A stretch of DNA of 64,000 nt from JBGSKV01 sp041740975 (GTDB lineage: Bacteria > Bdellovibrionota_B > Oligoflexia > Oligoflexales > JALZUQ01): positions 1 through 64,000 of the forward strand of contig JBGSKV010000042.1 of NCBI GenBank assembly GCA_041740975.1, in the 5' to 3' direction. This document shows positions 27,393 to 34,821 of this stretch, one piece after another. The notes beneath the pieces are model-generated. The model saw only the letters and a list, made by a program, of their open reading frames with translations, ran no database searches and was not told the DNA's origin. The position numbers and the translations under genes were made by a program. Each line of letters opens with the position of its first letter. Positions within the stretch are counted from its first letter, which is position 1.

Positions 27393-27665
27393 GTGGAAAA
27401 AGAGCAACTAAAGACATTACGCGCCGCCATTGCGCAGACAGACCGCGTCATCATTGAACACATTGCGGCAAGGATGGAATTGGTCGCGAAGATAGCCATG
27501 CTCAAACGAAAGTTACAGATACCCACCAAGGATCCGGCTGTTGAAGACGAGCTTATGAATGCCAACAAAAAGATCGCGACGGAATGCGGAGTCCCTCTGG
27601 ATTTGGTTGAAAAAATTTCGCTGTTATTGATTCGGTCATCGCTGGAGCAGCAAGATTCAAATTAA
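27393..27665 (+). CDS. Chorismate mutase type II
   Basis: Converts chorismate to prephenate on the way to Phe and Tyr. The 90-residue all-helical AroQ-type domain shows LRAAIAQTDRVIIEHIAARMELVAKIAMLKRK, with the expected Arg and Lys contacts, and PTKDPAVEDELM. GTG start at 27393 with AGGA nine bases upstream. It is convergent with the DUF2238 gene (stops overlap by four bases) and lies near the class II DAHP synthase, though on the opposite strand. Single-domain mutases are often activated by partnering DAHP synthase; this is known for some class II enzymes but only possible here. Confidence 0.85.
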   Translation: MEKEQLKTLRAAIAQTDRVIIEHIAARMELVAKIAMLKRKLQIPTKDPAVEDELMNANKKIATECGVPLDLVEKISLLLIRSSLEQQDSN

Positions 27666-28282
27666 ATATTCCTTAGTTCTTTGTCGTGCAGTTTAGATAG
27701 CAAGAGTAAAGAGCTGAAGGCTCCGATCATTGCCAAAAACATATCCCACTGCGTGTCCCAAACGTCACCTTGCGTTCCCAAAAAATCATTTGCAGATTCC
27801 CCTGAGCTGATAGCGACCCACCATTCAATCATTTCGTAGAACGCACTAAAAGCAAGGCACATACTGACAACTATAACAAAAAGCCATTTTCCACGGTGCA
27901 GTGGACTAGTCCGCAGCAAAATTTCTCGCGCGAGAATGGCCGGAATAAAACCCTGCGCTATATGCCCTATGCGATCATAATGGTTTCTTGAGAAATGAAA
28001 GATATCTTTCATCCAAAAACCAAGTGGAACTTCGGCATAGGTGTAGTGAGCGCCTGTCATCAAGATGAGACAGTGAATGGCAATTAAAACATAAAGCAAA
28101 TTTGTCAGTCGGAACCGATGGAAGGTTAGGATCAAAATTGGCATACCCATCAGGATGGGGGCCACTTCTAAAAACCATGTAAAATAATCATGTGGTCGCA
28201 CCGCCGAAACCAACATTCCGAGAATGACTAATATAAGGAGGACCAATGGCAACGTTTTGGAATGGGACTTTGCACTCTTCAT
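27662..28282 (-). CDS. DUF2238 (YjdF-like) inner-membrane protein
   Basis: The 206-residue protein has about five or six membrane helices and the DUF2238 signature: NHYDRIGHIAQGF in the middle and AFYEMIEWW with QGDVWDTQWDMFLAMIGA in the C-terminal half. The His/Asp/Glu/Trp motifs are buried in or near the membrane. Function unknown. Its ATG overlaps the stop of the DAHP synthase gene (ATGA), so the two are translationally coupled. Confidence 0.85.
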   Translation of the reverse strand: MKSAKSHSKTLPLVLLILVILGMLVSAVRPHDYFTWFLEVAPILMGMPILILTFHRFRLTNLLYVLIAIHCLILMTGAHYTYAEVPLGFWMKDIFHFSRNHYDRIGHIAQGFIPAILAREILLRTSPLHRGKWLFVIVVSMCLAFSAFYEMIEWWVAISSGESANDFLGTQGDVWDTQWDMFLAMIGAFSSLLLLSKLHDKELRNI

Positions 28283-29679
28283 AGCAACGTAGCCGGAAAA
28301 GATGGTTTCATGGGTATGACGTTCGGCGCAAAGACTTCGCGGCCAGAAAGCATATCACTCAGAATCTGACTAATTTCTAAACCCTGGGCGGCATTTAATC
28401 GCGGATCGCAATAGGTTTCGTACCTTTTTTCCAAATCCATATCTTTAAGGTCTGAACGTCCACCAATACATTCCGTCACATCTTCACCGGTCATTTCTAA
28501 ATGAATGGCCCCCAAATAAGTGCCCATCCGGGAGTGGATGCGCAGGGTTTCGCCCAGCTCATCGACGATCACGTTAAAGTCTCTCGTTTTGCGCCCGGAC
28601 GAGGTCAAAAAAACATTACCGTGCATCGGATCGACACTCCACAATACACGTTGTTTATGCTTTTCAATTGTTGCAATCATGGCTGGCAAAAACTGACCCA
28701 CTGACTTCAAACCGTAACGCGGGATCAGCATGATTTTGCCCCAAGCATTGCTTGGGTTCAAAAGTTTTAGCAAATCCACGATGACAGCAGGCTCGGCCCG
28801 CTCATCTATTTTGATGCCGATGGGATTCTGTAACCCTCGAAGATACTCAACATGGGCTTCGCCAATGGTTCGTGTGCGATTACCCAACCACAAAAAGTGA
28901 GCGCCCGTATTATAATAAGCTTTGTAGTCTTCACTGAAACGGGTCATAGCGGATTCATAACTCAGCAGCAAACTTTCATGCGAAACGTAAAACTCTCCAT
29001 CCCAAACCACTTGAAACGCACGGCTATTGGTTTGACGTTTGACCATGTCCCAGCTTTTGTTCATTTCCGCGAGGGTCTGTTCCCAACGATCCCAGCTTTG
29101 AGGAGAAAAGGACTTTTTATCCAGACCCCAGGCTTTCGACTGTTCCAAAGAGGGAAACTCACCATCAAACAACGCTCTAATGAAATTCAAGGTCATAGAC
29201 GACTTGTGATAAGCCTCGACCAATCTTTCCGGATCGGGTTGGCGCGCGGCCAAAGTTGGCGCCATGTCGTTGATCATATCACCGCGATATATGGGGAGGC
29301 TCAAATCACCGCGCTCTTCCACGTCATGGGATCTTGGCTTGGCGTACTGACCAGCGATGCGACCGATGCTAACGATGGGTTTTTGAGCTGACATGCCCAG
29401 TTCCAAACTCATCTGCATCAGCAGTCCAATTTTTTTTCGGATGATATCTGGCGTGCATTGATCGAAGCGTTCGGCGCAGTCGCCCGCTTGCAAAACAAAG
29501 GCCTCACCTTGCGCGGCGGCCGAAAGTCGGCGCTTTAATTTTTCGACTTCACCCGCAAACACGAGCGGCGGATATGACTTAATCTTAGTCAGCGCGACAT
29601 CGAGTGCCGTTGCATCCGAGTAGCATGGCTGCTGACGAATCGGGAGTTTTTGCCAGGAATGGGGGAGCCAGGTTGTCAA
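28279..29679 (-). CDS. 3-deoxy-7-phosphoheptulonate synthase, class II
   Basis: Condenses phosphoenolpyruvate and erythrose-4-phosphate, the first step of the shikimate pathway. The 466 residues follow the plant/mycobacterial class II type, not AroFGH: the N terminus has W-x-P-x-SW and PPLVFAGE, then QAGDCAERF, GRIAGQYAKPRS and YRGDMIND. TTG start at 29679 with GAGAAG close upstream. An 18-bp sequence is repeated in tandem just before the start. It is coupled to the DUF2238 gene downstream. Confidence 0.94.
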   Translation of the reverse strand: MTTWLPHSWQKLPIRQQPCYSDATALDVALTKIKSYPPLVFAGEVEKLKRRLSAAAQGEAFVLQAGDCAERFDQCTPDIIRKKIGLLMQMSLELGMSAQKPIVSIGRIAGQYAKPRSHDVEERGDLSLPIYRGDMINDMAPTLAARQPDPERLVEAYHKSSMTLNFIRALFDGEFPSLEQSKAWGLDKKSFSPQSWDRWEQTLAEMNKSWDMVKRQTNSRAFQVVWDGEFYVSHESLLLSYESAMTRFSEDYKAYYNTGAHFLWLGNRTRTIGEAHVEYLRGLQNPIGIKIDERAEPAVIVDLLKLLNPSNAWGKIMLIPRYGLKSVGQFLPAMIATIEKHKQRVLWSVDPMHGNVFLTSSGRKTRDFNVIVDELGETLRIHSRMGTYLGAIHLEMTGEDVTECIGGRSDLKDMDLEKRYETYCDPRLNAAQGLEISQILSDMLSGREVFAPNVIPMKPSFPATLL

Positions 29680-29685
29680 TTCACT

Positions 29686-29722
29686 TCTCAGCTTTCTATT
29701 AGCCTCTCAGCTTTCTATCAGC
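29686..29722 (-). repeat. Tandem 18-bp direct repeat in the DAHP synthase leader
   Basis: Two units, TCTCAGCTTTCTATTAGC (29686-29703) and the same with one change (29705-29722), with a period of 19 bp. On the reverse strand they sit immediately before the TTG start, and the nearer unit supplies the GAGA of the ribosome site. A regulator or attenuation role is possible but unproven. Confidence 0.45.
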
Positions 29723-29795
29723 TCTGCTGTTTCGTACGGAGACAGACGCTACCATAGAATTGTGCGGGGGCCAAAACTTCGCTATGGTCTGAATC

Positions 29796-29804
29796 TGATA
29801 CAAT
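29796..29804 (+). promoter_or_regulatory. Extended -10 element upstream of the haem operon
   Basis: TGATACAAT is an extended -10 (TGn plus TACAAT) about 27 bp before the start of the hemX-like gene. No clear -35 is seen 17 bp upstream. Confidence 0.4.
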
Positions 29805-29830
29805 AGGTTGCACGTTAAAAGGCCAATCAT

Positions 29831-30640
29831 ATGATGTCGCTACCCCAACTTTTGCTCAACCTTAGCTTTGCTTGTTTTGGGGGGTCCTTACTTTTTTTCC
29901 TAGCCGATACTCGCCACTATAAAAATGCGCACATGCATCCGCGGATAACCAAGGCCGCATGGATACTTTTTACCTTGGGCGGAATATGTTTGGTAGCGAC
30001 GGCAGGTATGAACTTCAGTCACCCTTCGGCGAAATTATTGCTCGCAGTGGTCTGCTGTGTGCTAGCAGCGTGGGCCCACCGTCGTCTGCATATCTCGGCT
30101 GCAGGTGCCATGATCACACCGTTGATATTGGCTTTAGTCTTGGCAGAGTTGTTCTCCGTACCGAATTCATCCGGTTGGCGTCCGACTCAGTTCGCCCATT
30201 TTATTTTAAATGCTCACATTGTCATGGCTGTTGTGGGCGAGGCTTGCGCTATTTTTGCTTTTATTGTCGCCCTCCTTTACATGCTTCAAGACAATGCATT
30301 GAAGAGCAAAAAAATAGCGAACGTCATTGTTGATCTTCCCGCCCTCGACAAACTCGATCGCATTCTGGTGAAGTTCGTTTGGGCTGGATTTATCTTGCTA
30401 AGCTTGAGCTTGTTAACTGGATCTTTGTACACGCAGCTTTATGTCGATAACAGAACGACTCCCCTCGACGCTAAGGTGGTTTGGGCTATTGTAGTTTGGG
30501 TTTGGTACATGGTCATTCTGATTCAACGTAATGTCTTTCATAAACCAACTCGGTCCGTCGCGACCATGTGCGCCATTGGTTTTGTGATCCTATTGTTCGG
30601 TTTTTTTGGGTTTGTCTTCAACCCCATCGGAGGCGCGTAG
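29831..30640 (+). CDS. hemX: HemX/CcsA-type cytochrome c assembly family membrane protein
   Basis: The 269-residue protein has about eight membrane helices and the CcsA/HemX pattern: the WRPTQFAHFILNAHIVMAVVGEACAIFAF segment, VKFVWAGFILLSLSLLTG, and a late W-x-W loop. In Bacillus and others HemX lies directly before hemA and controls the amount of HemA; the same order is seen here. A haem-handling role in cytochrome c maturation is the alternative. It is followed by hemA with a 4-bp gap or an overlap, depending on the hemA start. The name rests on position and fold class. Confidence 0.8.
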   Translation: MMSLPQLLLNLSFACFGGSLLFFLADTRHYKNAHMHPRITKAAWILFTLGGICLVATAGMNFSHPSAKLLLAVVCCVLAAWAHRRLHISAAGAMITPLILALVLAELFSVPNSSGWRPTQFAHFILNAHIVMAVVGEACAIFAFIVALLYMLQDNALKSKKIANVIVDLPALDKLDRILVKFVWAGFILLSLSLLTGSLYTQLYVDNRTTPLDAKVVWAIVVWVWYMVILIQRNVFHKPTRSVATMCAIGFVILLFGFFGFVFNPIGGA

Positions 30641-30644
30641 GGGT

Positions 30645-31955
30645 TTGCAGTCTTCATTGCCACAAATATTCTGTTTAGGTGTCAATCACAATAGCGCTCC
30701 GGCTGCCATTCGTGAGAATTTATTTATTCCACTTGAGAAATTGTCGGCTGGTTTGCAAAACACGTCGGGCGTTTATCATTTTTCGGAGCTGGCGGCTCTT
30801 TCGACCTGCAATCGATTTGAGTTATTCGGCGTCGTTGCGGCCGATCACGTCCTCAGTGATGAAGAACTCTTGGCGAGCTTTCAATTTCTGCAACGCCATG
30901 GGACAGGCGAAGATAAAATGGCTTCGGCTATTCAGCAGTTTCATTACCTTTACCGCAATGAAGAAGCCGTTAGACATTTGTTCACCGTCGCTGCGAGCCT
31001 GGACTCTATGGTTGTGGGAGAAACCCAAATCACGGGGCAGTTTAAAGACGCCCTCACGATCGCTCAGCAAGCCGGAACTTTGGGAACCATACTGGATCGA
31101 TTAGGACAGGACGCTCTCGCGGCCAGCAAAAAAATTCGCACGCAGACGGATATTGGCAAAAAGTCAGTTTCTGTGTGCCATTCTGCTATTGAACTTGGGC
31201 GTCGCATTTATGCGGATTTATCGGCCTATCATATCGCGGTGGTCGGAGCTGGAAATATGGCGCGCATCGCCTGTGAACACCTCAAACACCTGGGATGCCG
31301 CAACGTATCCATCATCAACCGCACAGTGGAAAAAGGCAAACTCTTGGCCGAGCATATCGGTTCCGGAAAGTTCCACACCCTCGACGAACTCAGTCTTATA
31401 TTGGCTGAGTCGGATGTTGTCATCACAGCGACGCAATCGCAGGAATTTATCATCAGACCCGAACATTTGGAGAATATTAGCAAAGAACGTCCGATTGTGC
31501 TTTTGGATGTTTCTGTTCCGCGTAATATTGACCCGGCCTGCAATGATTTTGAAGACGTCTACCTTTTTGATATTGATGATATTCAAAAATCTATTTCCCA
31601 GAATTTGGACGATCGGAAAAAAGCCGTCGCGGATGCTTGGCAGTTTATTGATCGTGGCGTTGAACTTTACGTACAGTGGTTAAGCCAAATGATGCTAGGC
31701 CCTATTCTGGCTGCCTATAAAAATGCTTTGACAAAGCTTGCTGACGACCAGCTTGCGAAAACCCTCTCTAAGTCGCAGCTCAAAACCCTATCCGATGAAC
31801 AAAAAAAATTGATTACAGATACAGCTAAGATTATCGGAGAGCGTTGGACGGCAGTCCTCGCCCAAGCTTTCAAAGGCTTAACCCAAGAGTCCAGCCGTGA
31901 CACTCTGGCGTCCTTTGACAAGGCACTCCAAAATGAAGGGCCAAAAGATGTCTAG
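30645..31955 (+). CDS. hemA: Glutamyl-tRNA reductase
   Basis: Reduces glutamyl-tRNA to glutamate-1-semialdehyde, the first committed step of C5 tetrapyrrole synthesis. The catalytic cysteine is C55 in STCNRFE (53-59), then GETQITGQ (125-132) and the NADPH fold VVGAGNMARIA. The start is uncertain: TTG at 30645 (436 residues) starts MQSSLPQIFCLGVNH as expected and has GGAGG 11 bases upstream, whereas a TTG at 30606 would overlap hemX by 35 bp. It overlaps hemC by eight bases. Confidence 0.94.
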   Translation: MQSSLPQIFCLGVNHNSAPAAIRENLFIPLEKLSAGLQNTSGVYHFSELAALSTCNRFELFGVVAADHVLSDEELLASFQFLQRHGTGEDKMASAIQQFHYLYRNEEAVRHLFTVAASLDSMVVGETQITGQFKDALTIAQQAGTLGTILDRLGQDALAASKKIRTQTDIGKKSVSVCHSAIELGRRIYADLSAYHIAVVGAGNMARIACEHLKHLGCRNVSIINRTVEKGKLLAEHIGSGKFHTLDELSLILAESDVVITATQSQEFIIRPEHLENISKERPIVLLDVSVPRNIDPACNDFEDVYLFDIDDIQKSISQNLDDRKKAVADAWQFIDRGVELYVQWLSQMMLGPILAAYKNALTKLADDQLAKTLSKSQLKTLSDEQKKLITDTAKIIGERWTAVLAQAFKGLTQESSRDTLASFDKALQNEGPKDV

Positions 31956-32916
31956 TATAAGGATCGCCACCCGAGGAAGTAAACTGGCACTCTGGCAAGC
32001 GCACTTTGTGGCTGATAAATTAAAAGCTGCCGGACACCACTGCGAACTCAATATCATCAAAACTCAAGGCGATAAAATCTTAAATAAACCCCTTTATGAT
32101 ATTGGCGGAAAATCCCTTTTTATAAAAGAACTTGAACAAGCGCTTCTGGCTGGTGAGGCGGATTTGGCGGTCCATAGTTTGAAAGATTTGCCCGCAAAAC
32201 TCGAGTCAGGTTTTGAGCTTGCCGCGGTTATGAAGCGGCACGAACCGTTCGATGTCATGATATTTAAAGATGAACTCTTCAAATCTCTCCATCAAACATC
32301 CGGAAATACTTTCGCTGATAAAAACTGGGGTTTTTTAGGTGGTAAAACGATTGGTACGTCCAGTCTTCGACGCGAACATATTCTGAAAACTTTGGTACCT
32401 ACCGCTAACGTCAAAAGCCTACGTGGCAATATCGATACTCGCTTACAAAAACTTGCCGAAACTTCGGAGTTTGACGCCATCATCTTGGCGGAAGCGTCTC
32501 TGGAGCGGTTAGATTTGAAAAAATCTTACAAATTTCTTCGCCTCGATCATCATGTCTTTGTACCTTGCGCGGGACAAGGCGCTGTAGCGATAGAATGCCT
32601 TCATGAACATTCATTGGCTCCTGAAGCGAGAAAATTAAATTGCGCAAGAACTTCCGAGGCCGTCCATTTTGAAAGAAGTATCGTGGGAGCGCTTGGCGCT
32701 GATTGCAAAACACCCATCGGTTGCTTGGCGGTGTCAAACGATGATGGCTGGGAAGTTTTTGTCAAAATTATTTCGAAAGCAGGCGAAGTTATCTACGTTC
32801 ATCGTGAATCTTCGCATCTAGATAAAGCCTTAAGATCAGAGATTTTCGCCGAATTGAACCAACACAAATTTCAGAATATATTGCTCGATCTCGGCTTGCG
32901 GGTTCCTCCGATTTAA
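31948..32916 (+). CDS. hemC: Porphobilinogen deaminase (hydroxymethylbilane synthase)
   Basis: Polymerises four porphobilinogens into hydroxymethylbilane. The N terminus is RIATRGSKLALWQ, then HSLKDLP (76-82), and the dipyrromethane cofactor attaches at Cys253 in GADCKTPIG. ATG at 31948 (322 residues) has AAGGG at good spacing and starts right before the conserved strand; an earlier in-frame start at 31897 adds atypical sequence. It completes the hemX-A-C operon and is followed at once by composite element A, whose first part supplies a terminator. Confidence 0.95.
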   Translation: MSSIRIATRGSKLALWQAHFVADKLKAAGHHCELNIIKTQGDKILNKPLYDIGGKSLFIKELEQALLAGEADLAVHSLKDLPAKLESGFELAAVMKRHEPFDVMIFKDELFKSLHQTSGNTFADKNWGFLGGKTIGTSSLRREHILKTLVPTANVKSLRGNIDTRLQKLAETSEFDAIILAEASLERLDLKKSYKFLRLDHHVFVPCAGQGAVAIECLHEHSLAPEARKLNCARTSEAVHFERSIVGALGADCKTPIGCLAVSNDDGWEVFVKIISKAGEVIYVHRESSHLDKALRSEIFAELNQHKFQNILLDLGLRVPPI

Positions 32917-32965
32917 CAATAAATAAATGAACATTCGGCCGCTTCGCGGCCGGATATCTAAATTT

Positions 32966-32999
32966 GCTCCGCCTTTCACAGGCGGAGCTTTTGTTTTTT
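32966..32999 (+). terminator. Rho-independent terminator of the haem operon, part of element A
   Basis: GCTCCGCC (32966-32973), loop TTTCACA, GGCGGAGC (32981-32988), then TTTTGTTTTTT. The same bases, including the T tract, recur in element B on the other strand. Confidence 0.88.
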
Positions 33000-33176
33000 G
33001 CGAAGAATTGGTCTGATTTTCTCAGAATTGATTTCAGAGGGTACGCTTGCCCGCTTAACCACGGGGATTTTCATTTGTAACAGAGCTCCTGCTCGGGCTG
33101 CGCTGGTGTTCGGGCTCCTGCCCTCACAACCCCCTCTGAAATCAATTCTGAGAAAATCAGACCAATTCTTCGCAAA
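32997..33176 (+). ncRNA. Candidate structured RNA/DNA hairpin: 45-bp stem, 90-nt conserved loop (copy 1)
   Basis: Bases 32997-33041 and 33132-33176 are perfect reverse complements. The loop (33042-33131) is closely similar to that of copy 2 at 40606-40786, as are the stem ends (GCGAAGA and GGG). The stem core differs at about 16 positions between the copies, yet both copies remain almost fully paired. This covariation argues for selection on, or copying of, the folded form. Type RNA is a guess; it could be a DNA cruciform element. Confidence 0.55.
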
Positions 33177-33193
33177 GTTCAAAATCCCCAACA

Positions 33194-33281
33194 GTGAGGC
33201 TTCGCACACGAGTGCGTACCCGCACGGGTTGCATCCGCAACGGTTGCTCGAGTGAGGTAACCCAGTTTGGCGGAGCCTCAC
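33194..33281 (+). repeat. Invertible-looking module of element A
   Basis: The 88-bp segment is bounded by GTGAGGCTTCGC and its near reverse complement GCGGAGCCTCAC. Compared with copy 2 (40504-40588), the inside is in the opposite direction relative to the neighbouring hairpin, as if flipped at these ends. Confidence 0.6.
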
Positions 33282-33287
33282 CGTCGC

Positions 33288-33463
33288 TTTTTGCTTTGGC
33301 GTTGTTTCGGGTCGGAACGAGCCAGCGATGGCGGGCACAGGGAACGGAGCGAGCTGGACGCGAGCGACATTAGCGAAAGCGGAGGCAGGATGCCGCCAGC
33401 TGAGCGTCCCTGGCCACGCCATCGCTGGGAGGTTCGACACGATGCAACGCACGCAGCAAAAAA
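33288..33463 (+). repeat. Third, imperfect long hairpin of element A
   Basis: TTTTTGC pairs with GCAAAAA at the outside, CCAGCGATGGCG (33322-33333) pairs with CGCCATCGCTGG (33417-33428), and CAGGGA/AGCTGG pair with CCAGCT/TCCCTG further in. Bulges interrupt the stem. Confidence 0.6.
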
Positions 33464-33669
33464 TGAGAGTGATGGGCGGAGCTTATTTAAATTAACCCTC
33501 ACTCGCGCAGCGAGTGTTCAATAATCTATATTTTCGCTCTGCAAACATCTGATTTCACTGATATCCTTCAACGCATGCCGTGAGACGGGGTTTCCGTTCA
33601 TAAAGACGCCAACTTTATGCTATAACGGCACCCGCACCCTATTCATTTCTCAAAAACCGATGAAGACTC

Positions 33670-34755
33670 ATGACCACAGAAACTAAAAAACCATATTTTT
33701 TAGATACACCCAAAGACGAGCTCCAAGCTTTTTTTCAGACTCATCAGATTCCATCATACCGAATGAAACAAATCGACGAATGGATTTTTAAAAAATTCAC
33801 GTACGACCCGAACCTTATGAGCAACTTGCCGCAGAAGTTCCGCGATGCCTTACTGGAGAATTTTGATTGGGAACTTCCTTCGATTGTGAGCCGCTTAGAT
33901 GCGAAAGATGGAGCCACGAAACTACTTTTAAAAAGCCGAACGGGACATAATATCGAAGCGGTTATTTTGCGTTATGACGGTCGCACTAGCCTTTGCATAT
34001 CGAGTCAAGTGGGTTGCAAGCTCGCCTGTGCTTTTTGTCAGACAGGAAAGTTGGGATTCGTTCGTCATCTTAGCGCCGCAGAATTGGTCGCACAATTTCT
34101 TTCGGCTTATGCAATCACCTCAACGGAAGATCGTCGTTTGTCTCACATTGTATTTATGGGCATGGGCGAACCATTCGATAATTACAATGCCACCGTCATG
34201 GCCGCACGGTATTTTACGGCTCCGGAATATTACGGTCTGTCGAAACGTCATGTCACGATTTCTACGTCGGGACTTGTTCCACAAATCAAAATGTTAGCGG
34301 ATGATCCGGTTGGATCGCTTGCCGTGTCCCTCCATGCCTGTCGCGATGAACTGCGCACCGAACTGATGCCTATCAACCGCAAATATAATTTGACACAACT
34401 CAAAGAAGCGCTGCTGTACTATCAGAAAAAAACGGGCGCCATGATTACGCTCGAGTACATTCTCATCAAAGACAAAAACTGCGGGCAACGCGAAGCTCGC
34501 GAGCTCATTCGTTTCATCCACGGGCTGCGTGCCAAGGTCAATTTGATTCCGTTCAATAGCCACCCTGGCCTACCGTTTGAGCACCCGACAGAGCATGAAA
34601 TAAAATCTTTTCAGTCCTACTTATCGCAACGCTCGGTTCCCGCGCCGGTTCGATATAGCAAGGGTTTGGAAGTTTCGGCCGCCTGCGGACAACTCGCCGC
34701 CAAGCATTTGGACGACCTCAATAACGCCCCCAAACGTCAGGCCGTACTGCCATAA
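33670..34755 (+). CDS. rlmN: 23S rRNA (adenine(2503)-C(2))-methyltransferase
   Basis: Radical SAM enzyme that methylates A2503 of 23S rRNA and A37 of some tRNAs. The iron-sulfur cluster cysteines are C116, C120 and C123 in CKLACAFCQTG. The methyl-carrying cysteine near the C terminus is C339 in SAACGQLA. FMGMGEPFDNY and SLHACRDELR are also typical. 361 residues, full length. It starts about 135 bp after element A and is followed by a barrel protein gene. Confidence 0.96.
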   Translation: MTTETKKPYFLDTPKDELQAFFQTHQIPSYRMKQIDEWIFKKFTYDPNLMSNLPQKFRDALLENFDWELPSIVSRLDAKDGATKLLLKSRTGHNIEAVILRYDGRTSLCISSQVGCKLACAFCQTGKLGFVRHLSAAELVAQFLSAYAITSTEDRRLSHIVFMGMGEPFDNYNATVMAARYFTAPEYYGLSKRHVTISTSGLVPQIKMLADDPVGSLAVSLHACRDELRTELMPINRKYNLTQLKEALLYYQKKTGAMITLEYILIKDKNCGQREARELIRFIHGLRAKVNLIPFNSHPGLPFEHPTEHEIKSFQSYLSQRSVPAPVRYSKGLEVSAACGQLAAKHLDDLNNAPKRQAVLP

Positions 34756-34821
34756 TAGTTTGAGATTCTTAGTTTTTTCGATAAACTACCCACATCACTT
34801 AATTTGCATGCAGGGGTAAGT

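Larger units (their letters stand above)
32917..33534 (+). repeat. Composite palindromic element A, about 620 bp, non-coding
   Basis: The element starts at the hemC stop. In order it has: a left end (AATAAATGAAC, then a CGGCCGC-TTC-GCGGCCG hairpin at 32936-32952), an intrinsic terminator (32966-32999), a 45-bp perfect hairpin with a 90-nt loop (32997-33176), a module bounded by GTGAGGCT inverted repeats (33194-33281), and a long imperfect hairpin (33288-33463). The right end (33500-33534, hairpin CACTCGC-GCA-GCGAGTG plus an AT-rich tail) is an inverted version of the left. A second copy lies at 40269-40865 in opposite orientation. Open frames inside are short and mirror the palindromes, so no protein is supported. 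Family not recognised. Confidence 0.8.

Noticed and set aside
32976..33524. Several 74-158-codon frames inside element A
   Set aside because: They run through long inverted repeats on both strands and are rich in Arg, Ser and Pro; they mirror each other as expected for palindromic non-coding DNA.
32917..33534. Retron, integron attC or insertion sequence as the explanation for the composite elements
   Set aside because: No reverse transcriptase, integrase or transposase gene lies nearby. attC sites have variable loops and short conserved ends, the opposite of the conserved 90-nt loop here. No target-site duplication could be defined.
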